From positions 1-50,158 of the IMG/VR virus record IMGVR_UViG_3300044644_002471: a stretch of DNA of 50,158 nt; one strand, written 5' to 3'. The DNA comes from a virus. Shown piece after piece: positions 1-9,069 of this stretch (its first letter is position 1; every line of letters begins with the position of its first letter). The position numbers and the translations under genes were made by a program. The notes under the pieces were generated by a model. That model was not told where the DNA came from. It searched no databases and saw only the letters and a program-made list of their open reading frames with translations.

Positions 1-75
1 AGAATTTTAGAGAATAAATTCTGTAAAATTAACGGCACTACAATAGATATTGACGGATCCTTTTTTACCATTTAA
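1..75 (+). CDS. 3' end of an unidentified gene (partial)
   Basis: An open frame runs from the window edge to a TAA at 73-75 and gives 24 C-terminal residues ending DGSFFTI. It has the same strand and tight spacing as the tail genes that follow, so it is probably the last part of another tail or virion gene. In T4, genes 26, 51, 27 and 28 precede the tape-measure gene, but too little remains here to assign a family. The reading frame is seen directly; the rest is inference from position. Confidence 0.5.
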   Translation, partial: RILENKFCKINGTTIDIDGSFFTI

Positions 76-84
76 TATTTTTTT

Positions 85-92
85 AATAAATA
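85..92 (+). promoter_or_regulatory. NATAAATA late-promoter-like octamer
   Basis: AATAAATA ends 6 bases before the ATG at 99. It matches the T4/cyanophage late-promoter core (TATAAATA / NATAAATA). No Shine-Dalgarno sequence lies between it and the start. See the finding on leaderless spacing. Confidence 0.5.
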
Positions 93-98
93 TATTAA

Positions 99-2696
99 AT
101 GAACGAGGTAAATGCAGAGCAGCTTCAATCTATATTCGGCACTGTTGCTAACATTGAAAGAGAAGTAAAATCTCAACAGCGTGTTATTGAAAAGACCGCT
201 CATGTATTAGGTGATAAATTGCCTGATATTACCAGGCATTTAACAGTATTGCGCGACGTAAAAGACGTGGTAAACGAGCTCGTACGTGCATCACTTAATA
301 ATAAAGAAGCAATAACAACAGCAGGTGAAAAAACTGTTGATGAACTCAATAAAATTAATACTAATATTGTTTCTACTAACAAGGAAATAGGTAAAAATAT
401 AAATGACGAGCTTAACAAATACGGTACAAAGCAAGAGCAAACTATAGATAAATTAGAATCGACATTATCGTCGAATTTTAAAACAGTAAGTGATACATTT
501 CTTTCAAGATCGCAGGAAGGTAAAGAGGATCCGTTTAAGCAATATATTGATAGTATTGTTACCGTACTTGGTGGCAAGCTTGATAATATGACATCCTCTA
601 TAGCGCAGTTAAAAGATAGTATGTCAGTTACTAATAAATCTGGAAAAGTAGAGGTAAAAGGTAACGCAAGCAATATATTAAAGCAACAAATTAATATTTT
701 AAATTCGTTTAAATCATCTTCTGATAAAAAACTTACTTCAATATTTGAAGCTATTACAGGTGCAAATCAACGCACTGCCGCCAGAGAGAAAAAAGAAAAA
801 ACTACACCACCAGAGATTAACTTATCGCGTAAAGATAGGCGGTTATTAACATCCCTCGATAACGCAACAAAATTTGATGCACTTCTCCATGAAGTTAAAG
901 ACTCAAAAAAAGCTGACGGCAAGTCACCATTATTAAAATTAATATCACCGCTCATGCTTTTGCTTGGAGGTGTAGGCGCTCTTGCCTTCGGTGTGTTTAA
1001 ATTTCCTACTGTCAAAAAAATGTTTGATACGTTTACGAAGACATCAATGGGCGGAGGCATAATGTCATTTTTTCAATCTCTTGGACCGAAAAATAAAAGC
1101 GTAAAAGAAATAATTAGAAATATACCTTTTGTAGGAAGAATGGTAGATTTATGGGATGCACTTAGTTTAATGCATAAAGGTAATTATAAGGCGGGATTTA
1201 AACAGCTCGCTTTTGCAATACCTGGCGCTGAATATCTCGCACTGTTGCTTGACACAACAAAAGAAAGATTATTGAGCTCAGCTTATGATAAGGCTGGTGA
1301 TAAGAGTGTTAAGATACCCTTTATTGGTGCTACTGCTGAGCAACTGTTTAATGGTATATTTGGTGGTATAAGTGGTGTATTTCAACCGGTCATTTCTTTC
1401 TTTAGAGATGGCTTTGGTGCTCTCGGGGATGTATTTAACGTTCTTAAAAAAGGTGTTGGGGTAAATTATAATGATGTAGCAACAGCTCTTGATAGTATTT
1501 CTACCAATTATTTTCCATCACTAAAACCCGTTGCTGAAATTTTTAAATCATTAGCAAAAAGTTCTTTTGATTGGACAGCTGCTAAAATGGGGGTACAGCC
1601 TGATGCAGGAAAAGAGATAAAACCTATTAATATTGGTGATTTATTCAATACTGTTTTTGAAACAATATCAGAAAAGATTACAAAAACTTTCGAAACTTTA
1701 GGTGAGGTAATGAGCGCGCTCGGAATGGTTTTTAGCGGTGACACCCGCACACAGCAACGCGGACTCAATATACTTGACAGGTATGCACCCGGTATATCAA
1801 ATGGTATTGGTACATTTTTAAACGTTCTTGATAGTATTAAAGAGATGGGTGGTGCAGATGGTAAGATTGATGCCTATGACATGATTATGGGTAAAGGTAT
1901 ATCTATGGAAGGTAAATTTAGTAAACGTGATCGATACAAATCAGTAATGTCAAAAGAAGGCAATGATGCTCTTGACCAATATGAAGCGCTGACAGCAGAG
2001 ATAAAAGCATTAGAAGAAACAACAGACATAAGCCCCACTATGCAGAATGTAACTACTATGAGCGGTGGAATGCCGAGTATGTATAGCATAATGAATCGCA
2101 CGGTTAGAAACAAAGATAGGGAGGAAGAAATAAAAAAGAAAATAAAAGCGAAGAAATATGAAAGAACAGTACAGTTAAATAAAACCGTTCAGCATGGTAT
2201 GCCGTTTGAGTATTTTTTCCCCGGCACAGGTGTAAAAGATAAATCATGGTTATCAATGGAACAAAGTGATGTAAATGCAATGCAACCGGAGTTGTTTACA
2301 CGTGAAAATAACCCTGCAACCGCTGCTAAAATAATGGAAGCAAGTCCATTTAAACGTTTAAATCAAGCTCCAGATAAGTTTGAAATGCAGACAAATACAT
2401 ACCGCGGCAACCTGGAAAAAGATAAACAAGAAAGCAAGCAACAGTTTGAAATACAAGAAAAACTATATCAACTTATTAACGGCCCTGTTTTAAACATGCT
2501 AAAAGAATCAGCTCACAACGGTAAAGCACAAGTATCACACCTCGAGCAAACTTCAAAAGGAATAGCATCACTCGGTAATGCGCCTCGCAATAATGTAGTT
2601 GTAAGCAGTGTTAAGAATTCTATAAATTCGTTTGGTGGGACAAATACATTAAATGCTAAAGCAAATGCCCTAGGCGCTATGGGTATAACTGTTTAA
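99..2696 (+). CDS. Candidate tail tape-measure protein (gp29-position)
   Basis: An 865-residue protein. The first ~270 residues are highly charged and helical, coiled-coil-like, with few Gly or Pro. A strong hydrophobic segment follows at ~278-300 (LLLGGVGALAFGVF), then further Gly/hydrophobic stretches at ~365-455. The C-terminal half is charged again. A long helical protein with central membrane-active segments is the usual build of tape-measure proteins, which set tail length and help DNA cross the membrane. The gene sits directly before a tube-cap-like gene, as T4 gene 29 sits before 48 and 54. At roughly 1.5 angstrom per residue it would predict a tail near 130 nm. No sequence motif proves the role; another internal virion protein is possible. 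Confidence 0.5.
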   Translation: MNEVNAEQLQSIFGTVANIEREVKSQQRVIEKTAHVLGDKLPDITRHLTVLRDVKDVVNELVRASLNNKEAITTAGEKTVDELNKINTNIVSTNKEIGKNINDELNKYGTKQEQTIDKLESTLSSNFKTVSDTFLSRSQEGKEDPFKQYIDSIVTVLGGKLDNMTSSIAQLKDSMSVTNKSGKVEVKGNASNILKQQINILNSFKSSSDKKLTSIFEAITGANQRTAAREKKEKTTPPEINLSRKDRRLLTSLDNATKFDALLHEVKDSKKADGKSPLLKLISPLMLLLGGVGALAFGVFKFPTVKKMFDTFTKTSMGGGIMSFFQSLGPKNKSVKEIIRNIPFVGRMVDLWDALSLMHKGNYKAGFKQLAFAIPGAEYLALLLDTTKERLLSSAYDKAGDKSVKIPFIGATAEQLFNGIFGGISGVFQPVISFFRDGFGALGDVFNVLKKGVGVNYNDVATALDSISTNYFPSLKPVAEIFKSLAKSSFDWTAAKMGVQPDAGKEIKPINIGDLFNTVFETISEKITKTFETLGEVMSALGMVFSGDTRTQQRGLNILDRYAPGISNGIGTFLNVLDSIKEMGGADGKIDAYDMIMGKGISMEGKFSKRDRYKSVMSKEGNDALDQYEALTAEIKALEETTDISPTMQNVTTMSGGMPSMYSIMNRTVRNKDREEEIKKKIKAKKYERTVQLNKTVQHGMPFEYFFPGTGVKDKSWLSMEQSDVNAMQPELFTRENNPATAAKIMEASPFKRLNQAPDKFEMQTNTYRGNLEKDKQESKQQFEIQEKLYQLINGPVLNMLKESAHNGKAQVSHLEQTSKGIASLGNAPRNNVVVSSVKNSINSFGGTNTLNAKANALGAMGITV

Positions 2697-2702
2697 TAAA
2701 TA
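2695..2702 (+). promoter_or_regulatory. NATAAATA late-promoter-like octamer
   Basis: AATAAATA overlaps the TAA stop of the upstream gene and ends 6 bases before the ATG at 2709. No SD sequence is present. Confidence 0.5.
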
Positions 2703-2708
2703 ATAATT

Positions 2709-3839
2709 ATGAGTTTATGGACAATAAGAAGAAGTGCACTTGATGTACCTGCAACCGGTATACCATCTACAAGCGTCAATGATGCAGTTGCCTTACCGAT
2801 AATACAACCGTTACCGCTGCCTGTCGATGTTGTACGACATTATTATTGGACACATTCACCGAGACCTGCATCGCGAGAAGAAGTACCGTATATAAAATTA
2901 ACAGAAAAACGATTGCGCACAAACGCTCTTATTGCGCAGTTAAAATATTCCCTTGGTCTGACAGCTAATGGAGCAAATGAAGTAGCACAACAGCTCGCAA
3001 GTAGACCTGATGCAAGTAAGTTACTTAAAACTATTGCTAGAGATGTGCAGACAGGTGCAGGTCTTATAACATCAGTAAGCGATAGTGTATTACCAAGTAA
3101 TGCTAATGATACTGCTTGGACTTCACCGTATCTTGTACCGTATCGCAACCTGTATCTAACGGAAAATACTGGATGGAAATTTTATTTACCGTATTTTGAA
3201 AATGCGTGGGATGGTATACAAAATCAATTCAGTTCCTCTGGCCCTACAAATGCACTCGGAACAATGGCACAGGCGGGATCTGAATTTCTCACTGGCGTAA
3301 CAGAAATGCTAGCTGCAACAAACAGACCATTTGAAGTTACATACGTTGAAAGATCAAAGTTTTTTAATTATTCAGACGATGGTGAGGATATCACAATAAC
3401 ATTTCCTTTAATTAACACCGGGCAGGTGGAGTTTAATGATGTGTTTAACAACTGGCAGCTTATATTCCTCTTAATGTATAATAACAGACCAGGTAAAACA
3501 AGTATTAACACAGTGGAGCAGCCTGTTATATATGAAGCAGAAATACCGGGTGTAAAGTTTTTTCCATATGCTTATATCTCACAATTATCTGTAGACTTTC
3601 AAGGTGCACGTCGTCGTTTGGTTTTTGATGTACCGTATGCTGAGACACAGACAACGGTTGATACCGCAACTGATGGTACAAGATCAGTAAGCCAGCTTAC
3701 ATCATCACATAAGGTAGAAGCTATAGTACCTGATGCCTATATGGTAAAGATAGTATTACACGGTCTCAATTCTACTACACGTAACTTTATGTATCATATG
3801 TTGACAAAACAAGAAATCGTCCAGGCAACAGAAGTATAA
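2709..3839 (+). CDS. Baseplate tail-tube cap/initiator-like protein (gp48/gp54 type)
   Basis: A 376-residue protein. The C-terminal half looks like a tail-tube-fold domain: a YEAEIPGVKFFPYAYISQL strand region near ~275, an RRRLVFDVPYAE strand, and a closing segment (IVPDAYMVKIVLHGL, then TRNFMY) of the kind found at the end of myovirus tube and tube-cap proteins. T4 gp48 is 364 residues and ends in a comparable strand-rich segment. The gene lies between the tape-measure candidate and the gp53-like gene, as expected for the protein that caps the hub and starts tube polymerisation. Similarity to T4 gp48 by eye is weak, so the call rests on fold pattern, length and gene order. gp54 is the alternative. 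Confidence 0.5.
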   Translation: MSLWTIRRSALDVPATGIPSTSVNDAVALPIIQPLPLPVDVVRHYYWTHSPRPASREEVPYIKLTEKRLRTNALIAQLKYSLGLTANGANEVAQQLASRPDASKLLKTIARDVQTGAGLITSVSDSVLPSNANDTAWTSPYLVPYRNLYLTENTGWKFYLPYFENAWDGIQNQFSSSGPTNALGTMAQAGSEFLTGVTEMLAATNRPFEVTYVERSKFFNYSDDGEDITITFPLINTGQVEFNDVFNNWQLIFLLMYNNRPGKTSINTVEQPVIYEAEIPGVKFFPYAYISQLSVDFQGARRRLVFDVPYAETQTTVDTATDGTRSVSQLTSSHKVEAIVPDAYMVKIVLHGLNSTTRNFMYHMLTKQEIVQATEV

Positions 3840-3842
3840 ATA
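3835..3842 (+). promoter_or_regulatory. TATAAATA late-promoter-like octamer
   Basis: An exact T4 late-promoter core that overlaps the upstream TAA stop. It lies 35 bases before the ATG at 3878 and is the only octamer in the set with a conventional leader length. Confidence 0.5.
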
Positions 3843-3877
3843 AGCGCAATTTAATAACTTTTAGTTAAATAATTCTA

Positions 3878-4240
3878 ATGATAGGGTTATTTCAAAATCA
3901 AATAAAAGAATTGCCTGCACTTAATAGATATAGATACGAAAAAATTTTTCGTGTTTATAAAGATAAAGGTGTTCATTACTTTTATAATATATTACAGGCA
4001 CTTCACTTGCCCGATCAAGTTGACGAGACGAAAGTATACTATATTACTGTCAAACAAAAAGAACCATGGACAATGATAAGTTTTAGGGCATATAGAACCA
4101 TTGAATTATGGTGGCTTCTTTGTCTTATAAATAAAATTTATAATCCCCTTCTATTCCCTGCATCAGGTACTACATTAAAAGTTTTAAGACCGCAATATCT
4201 TCCCGAGCTTTTTAATGAAATAGAAACACAACTTGTATAA
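3878..4240 (+). CDS. 53: Baseplate wedge subunit, gp53-like with LysM-like domain
   Basis: A 120-residue protein. Residues ~54-105 have the pattern YYITVKQKEPWTMISFRAY, then a WWLLCLINKI helix, then PASGTTLKVLRP. This is the LysM-like layout of gp53-type wedge proteins: an initial strand, W..IS..AY, a helix rich in Trp and ending in N, then a G..LK.L strand. T4 gp53 is 196 residues, so this is a short form. In T4, gp53 joins wedge sectors to the hub. The gene is 3 bases upstream of the hub gene, consistent with co-expression. I am fairly sure of the family and less sure about the boundaries of the domain. Confidence 0.65.
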   Translation: MIGLFQNQIKELPALNRYRYEKIFRVYKDKGVHYFYNILQALHLPDQVDETKVYYITVKQKEPWTMISFRAYRTIELWWLLCLINKIYNPLLFPASGTTLKVLRPQYLPELFNEIETQLV

Positions 4241-4243
4241 CAA

Positions 4244-5902
4244 ATGGAGTATTCAGATTTACCATCGAACGATTCATTAATTTATAGAATTAATAATACC
4301 TATTATAGGTTTGATGTCTCTATAGTAAATCTTGAAGGTCGTATGCAGGTTGTCAAACCATCCGCCATAAAAAGGCTGGTTATTGAAGATTCTTTTGAAA
4401 ATTTCTATCATAAGGGATATATTATAATCGATAACGCGTTTGATATGATTGAACGCGACTATAATGGCGCCAATACACCTGCGACACCGCAATATTATAG
4501 TAGTATAAACAACACATCTATTACATCCCCCACTCAATCTGCCGGTAGTATTCCATCAAACGGATTTATCTTTAAAGGAGATAGTCGTGATATTTTACGT
4601 GTAGATATAATGCCTAGTCTCGATGCTACCAACCCAGGAAGCATTGGAAATAAACAGTCACAAGAAAATTTTAGAATGCTATATGATTTTGCTATATATC
4701 ATTCTGAAGATATAGAGGGTGATTCACCGGATATAAAACACAAAAAATTATATTTCTGGGATTTCTACTACGAAATATTACGCACACAAAATACGTATTT
4801 TACAACATCACGTTATACAAAAAACAAAAATGTTGTAAGCTTAACAAATGCTGGAAGAGGTGTTAAAACAGGGTTAGCTATAAAAGAACTTTTAAAAGAA
4901 ACATTTAATAGCGCTGATACAGGTGTGGACAAATATAATGTTGATTTCTTACCACCACAACAGCCTGCAACACCGAACCCTAGCATTCCCGTAGAGGAAC
5001 AAGATATTAACTGGGATGCTGGTGGTACATCAGTCTTTTTTTCAGCACCTGCACAATATAAAGCACTGGATGCTTTAAATTATCTTTTAAGTAGGCATGT
5101 ATCAAACGCTGAGAGTAACTTTGATCAATGCTTTTTACGTATTGAAAGAAGTCCGAGAGTCTTTACACTTAAAAGTCTAAAGAATTATTTTAAAGATAGT
5201 TACTCACGTAGTGCTGATGCAGGCGGACCGCTTTATTTGGAGACAGTAAAAATAGGCGGGTTTACACAAATAGATAATGAAGCTGTCGCGGGATTTTTAT
5301 ATAAGTTAGAAGTTGTACCTAGTAAGGCATTATATTTTGAGAGAATAGGTACCATACGCAATTTTAATTATAGCGATATGTCGGGTATTTTTTCACAAAA
5401 AGAACTTACTTCAAAAATAGTACATAGTTATAATTTTGAAAATAGTACCTTTCAAATAGATTCACAAAAAGGCGATATAGAAGAGACATTAAAGGTATAT
5501 AAATCAAATTATGTCGATCCGTTAAAAGGTGGATATATACAAAACTTTAATACCGGGCTTATTCGTAATGAGCGTAAAAATACTCAAAATGTATTTTCAG
5601 TAGTAGAAACTGAAAAAGATCAACGACTAGCAACTGGAAGAAACAAAACACTATATACCAGTATTTTTGCAAACGCTACTGTTACATTTAGATTACCGGG
5701 ATCAACACATAGACAAGCTGGTCGCTTTATAGGTATAAATAGAGATGGTGCTATGGAAGCTAGTGCTTTCGATAATAAAATATTAGGTATATATTTTATT
5801 ATAGGTGTTGAGCATCATTTTATTAACGGTGAATATTATACAGATATAAGATGTATGAAGACATACCTAAAGAATCAATTAAATAGTGATACAAGTATAT
5901 AA
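4244..5902 (+). CDS. Baseplate hub protein, gp27-like
   Basis: A 552-residue protein. An early beta-rich section (about residues 20-65, IKRLVIEDSFENFYHKGYIII) is followed by a long middle domain and a C-terminal section with FRLPGSTHRQAGRFIGI, a GVEHHFINGEYYTDIRCMKTY stretch and a polar tail. A late G.H.F..G.Y.T.I.C.K strand pair is typical of hub proteins related to T4 gp27 and VgrG, which form the trimeric ring on which the spike sits. The stop overlaps the next start (TAATG), so it is probably translationally coupled to the spike candidate. T4 gp27 is 391 residues; the extra length fits the generally enlarged tail proteins here. The assignment is by pattern and position. Confidence 0.5.
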   Translation: MEYSDLPSNDSLIYRINNTYYRFDVSIVNLEGRMQVVKPSAIKRLVIEDSFENFYHKGYIIIDNAFDMIERDYNGANTPATPQYYSSINNTSITSPTQSAGSIPSNGFIFKGDSRDILRVDIMPSLDATNPGSIGNKQSQENFRMLYDFAIYHSEDIEGDSPDIKHKKLYFWDFYYEILRTQNTYFTTSRYTKNKNVVSLTNAGRGVKTGLAIKELLKETFNSADTGVDKYNVDFLPPQQPATPNPSIPVEEQDINWDAGGTSVFFSAPAQYKALDALNYLLSRHVSNAESNFDQCFLRIERSPRVFTLKSLKNYFKDSYSRSADAGGPLYLETVKIGGFTQIDNEAVAGFLYKLEVVPSKALYFERIGTIRNFNYSDMSGIFSQKELTSKIVHSYNFENSTFQIDSQKGDIEETLKVYKSNYVDPLKGGYIQNFNTGLIRNERKNTQNVFSVVETEKDQRLATGRNKTLYTSIFANATVTFRLPGSTHRQAGRFIGINRDGAMEASAFDNKILGIYFIIGVEHHFINGEYYTDIRCMKTYLKNQLNSDTSI

Positions 5903-8900
5903 TGGCTAAAGGAAACACTAACGTTATACTAAACAATCAAAACATTGCGGACGGCAATGTTGCGGGTTCACTTACTCACATAACAGATGGTTCAGTAAAA
6001 TTTAAGCAAGGGTTACCATCAGGTATATCAGATAAAGAAATAAAGTTAGCTTTTAATTTTAGAAATTCCTTTAAACAAGGTAACACTGCTAGCGCTGTAA
6101 ATGATTTTTTTAAAAACCTTGAAGCGCAATTTAAGAGTATAAAATACGGAAGTGACTCGATACTGTTTTGGGTTGTAAGAAAAAAATATTCGTATAGGGA
6201 GATAACAAAATTTAGTAGTTCGGGCGGCTTTTTTAGTCAAGGGTTATTACCGCGATTATTCCCTAGTATGTCGAGACAGGTTGGTGAATGGTGGAATCAA
6301 GGATCTTCTGGGCTTCTTAATAACCCACTTGTACAAGCTACTTCTTCGACGCTCGGTATATCAACATCTGTTGACATAGGAGCAACAACTGATTTAAAAA
6401 GTTTCTTTGATGTAACAAGTGACAGTATTGGTGTGATGGCAAATACCAAATATATGCAACTCGACTCCACGTTGCCACTTATCGACATAACGCAAGAACG
6501 GTACGGGGTACCGATACCTTTTTCTGCATCTTCAGAAAACAAAATAAGCCCTACAACAAGAAATATAATGTTTAATTTAAGCAAGTTTAACACTGCTTTA
6601 ATGAGACGTAACCTTATACCGGTTGCATACGGTAATACTACAGTTACTGCAAATCTAGCTGTAGATGCTACCCTCGCCCACGGCGTCAACTTAATTAATG
6701 ATTTACCTACATTTGTTAAACTTAATACCGGTGTAAAAGCATTGGTGTTCGGGTTAAAAGCAGCAATTAGTGATATACGTATTTTTAGGTATATAAGTTA
6801 CCTTGGTAATATAGGTAACAAATCTGGGTTTAATTACCGGGACAACAGACCTGCAACAGCTGCAGATAAAGACTTTATTGTATTGTCAGGCGAAGAGCAG
6901 GCAGCCGGTATTCTTAATGAGATAAACGAGATTGCAAGCTTATCGCAAGCACAGGCTTTAGTACAAAAAGCTGCTCAAGGTGATATCATTAATAATTTCT
7001 TCCAAAGCCGTGGTTCGCAAATTATAACACCAAGCGGTGGTGTAGTTAGATCGGAGATAAGTAGTGGTGAGATAATAACAGAATCATCAACATTACCAGA
7101 ACTACCCCCTTCAGAATTTATTGACGATATACCAGCAGCAACAGACGGCAATACATTCAATGCTGCAGAAGCTAGACTCGATTGGGATGGTTCACCAAAC
7201 GCCAAGATATACTCTGGACCAGCGATCGGTCAATTTAAAACATCATATAGAGTACAGGATGGTTTTCTTAATGGTGAAACAGATATCTTCGTTGTTGCGC
7301 CTACTATGGTACGCGGAGCTAACGGAAGATATGTTTATGATTCTTCACTAGGTGCGCAGTATCCTTTAGGTACAGTTGTTTATGTAACAAATAAAAACGG
7401 AACAACAGTACGTGCTATTATCGGTGACAATGGACCAGCAGAAAATGGGTGGGGTGAAGTATCGGGTCGATTAGCACAAACCCTCGGTATACCTATAGTA
7501 ACAACAGAAGCAGGTAGACGAGTTACCGGTGGGAGTGGACATAGCCTCACATTCCAACTCGATCCAACAACTAGAGTACCGAATGGGTCCTTAACACGTA
7601 GCGGTCTCACGTCATTTTTAAACAACGTACAGGGTACACAACCTACCCAGCCTATCAACAATGCAGGGGTGAATGCAGCAGCACAAGCAATAATAAATAG
7701 TAGAAACGTAAATAGCAATGTAACTGCAGCAGAAGAAGCGGCAGCTACAAGAACTATAAGAGGCCAAACAGTTATAGATACTGATGCATTTTTTGAAGAT
7801 ACAGCAAATGAAGATCAGGCAGGAACAGCACCAGCACCGCAACCTGCAACTGCACCCGCTGCTTTGACGACACAGTATGATTCGCGTGGTCTTGAAATAA
7901 TAGAATCAGAGTTACCGTCAGAAGGTGGTCAGCCGGCAGGTCAGTACGATGCTTTCTTTACTGATGTACCAGTAGAAACACAGCAAAGTGCACCAGTAGC
8001 GAGTACCCCATCATCAACACCTACCGAGCAACAAGGTTCAGGAGCAGTATCAGCGCCTGGTGTCAGTAGCATACAGACAGCACAGAACGAGCAAGCACAA
8101 TCAAGCACCGATGTACTAGCACAAATGACAACACTATTAGATAGCCTTGGAGCGGGTAAATACAGTAACAGACAGAAATCTGATATATATACATTCTTTA
8201 TTAATGTTGAAGGTGTATATCAAAAAGTAGATTACTTATTGAAACGTATATCTGCAGGTCTTAATCCTTGTAAGTCTATTATACAAAGACTCTCAACATC
8301 AGCGACACCTGCACTAACAAACGCTATTGATACATCATCACCTGCAACCGCATCCTCACAATTAGCGCTCCTCGGTATACCTTCCCAATTTGCGGACTTG
8401 GGTGGCGAATTACTTCAAGGTGTCTTTAGTGGTGAGAATACAACTAATATACTAGCGGGTGCGATAAGTGATCAGTTTACTAATTTTACAGATCCTTTAG
8501 CAGAAAATCCATGGGCTAGTGCATATGATGATGCAGCAGGTGGTCTTAATCAGCTTGGCGGTCTAGTAGGCGGTGCTGATTTTGCAGGTGGATTGCTGCC
8601 TACATCATCAGAGCTTTTAGAAGCACTCGATCCAGGTCTTTTCTTAGAAGAGTTAAAAATACCTTCTATATTACCTTCTGTAGATCTCGGCTCTATTAAA
8701 GATTTACTTAGCCTTGCAGCAAGTGTCGCCACATCCGGGCCACCTACGAGCTTAACAGGTTTAATAAAAATGCAAGAACAGCTTTACTCAATTATTTGTA
8801 ATTTTGAATTACCCTTAATTACATTCCCAGATCTTGAAGCACTTCTTAAAATGAAGTTTAAAGATGTAAAACAAATGGTTATAGATATGGTTACAAAATT

Positions 8901-9069
8901 TGTCGAACGTATTCTCGATCAATTTAACATTCTTAAATTACTTAAGAACATGAAGAAAACATTTAAGCAATTACTTGAAGAGATTAAACAGAAGATTGTT
9001 GAGCAGCTGTTTAGCTGTGAAAAATATAAGAAAGCTGATAAATCCGGCAAACCATCAGTTGGCGGTTAG
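5902..9069 (+). CDS. Large hub/spike candidate with embedded GH75 (chitosanase-like) domain
   Basis: A 1055-residue protein. Residues ~424-560 look like glycoside hydrolase family 75: GETDIFVVAP, then GTVVYVTNKNGTTVRAIIGDNGP, then GWGEVSGRLAQTLGI. The IIGDNGP and GEVS segments match the conserved GD.G and GE.S motifs that carry the catalytic Asp and Glu in fungal and bacterial GH75 enzymes. Here these are Asp509 and Glu519. Ala/Pro/Gln/Thr-rich linkers surround the domain (~565-750). The C-terminal ~90 residues form charged amphipathic helices. It follows the gp27-like hub, where T4 carries gp5 with its lysozyme domain, so I infer a cell-wall-degrading spike or hub. It starts by overlapping the hub stop by one base and ends tail-to-tail with the minus-strand gene. 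The N-terminal ~400 residues are unassigned. Confidence 0.55.
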   Translation: MAKGNTNVILNNQNIADGNVAGSLTHITDGSVKFKQGLPSGISDKEIKLAFNFRNSFKQGNTASAVNDFFKNLEAQFKSIKYGSDSILFWVVRKKYSYREITKFSSSGGFFSQGLLPRLFPSMSRQVGEWWNQGSSGLLNNPLVQATSSTLGISTSVDIGATTDLKSFFDVTSDSIGVMANTKYMQLDSTLPLIDITQERYGVPIPFSASSENKISPTTRNIMFNLSKFNTALMRRNLIPVAYGNTTVTANLAVDATLAHGVNLINDLPTFVKLNTGVKALVFGLKAAISDIRIFRYISYLGNIGNKSGFNYRDNRPATAADKDFIVLSGEEQAAGILNEINEIASLSQAQALVQKAAQGDIINNFFQSRGSQIITPSGGVVRSEISSGEIITESSTLPELPPSEFIDDIPAATDGNTFNAAEARLDWDGSPNAKIYSGPAIGQFKTSYRVQDGFLNGETDIFVVAPTMVRGANGRYVYDSSLGAQYPLGTVVYVTNKNGTTVRAIIGDNGPAENGWGEVSGRLAQTLGIPIVTTEAGRRVTGGSGHSLTFQLDPTTRVPNGSLTRSGLTSFLNNVQGTQPTQPINNAGVNAAAQAIINSRNVNSNVTAAEEAAATRTIRGQTVIDTDAFFEDTANEDQAGTAPAPQPATAPAALTTQYDSRGLEIIESELPSEGGQPAGQYDAFFTDVPVETQQSAPVASTPSSTPTEQQGSGAVSAPGVSSIQTAQNEQAQSSTDVLAQMTTLLDSLGAGKYSNRQKSDIYTFFINVEGVYQKVDYLLKRISAGLNPCKSIIQRLSTSATPALTNAIDTSSPATASSQLALLGIPSQFADLGGELLQGVFSGENTTNILAGAISDQFTNFTDPLAENPWASAYDDAAGGLNQLGGLVGGADFAGGLLPTSSELLEALDPGLFLEELKIPSILPSVDLGSIKDLLSLAASVATSGPPTSLTGLIKMQEQLYSIICNFELPLITFPDLEALLKMKFKDVKQMVIDMVTKFVERILDQFNILKLLKNMKKTFKQLLEEIKQKIVEQLFSCEKYKKADKSGKPSVGG

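Noticed and set aside
200-673. 157-codon minus-strand open frame inside the tape-measure candidate
   Set aside because: Antisense shadow of a strongly coding plus-strand gene, with a Ser/Leu/Val-rich translation and no promoter-like octamer.
7380-7842. Minus-strand open frames with many Cys/Ser codons across the GH75 region
   Set aside because: Antisense shadows of Ala/Pro/Gln/Thr-rich linker codons; low-complexity Cys runs are not a real zinc protein.
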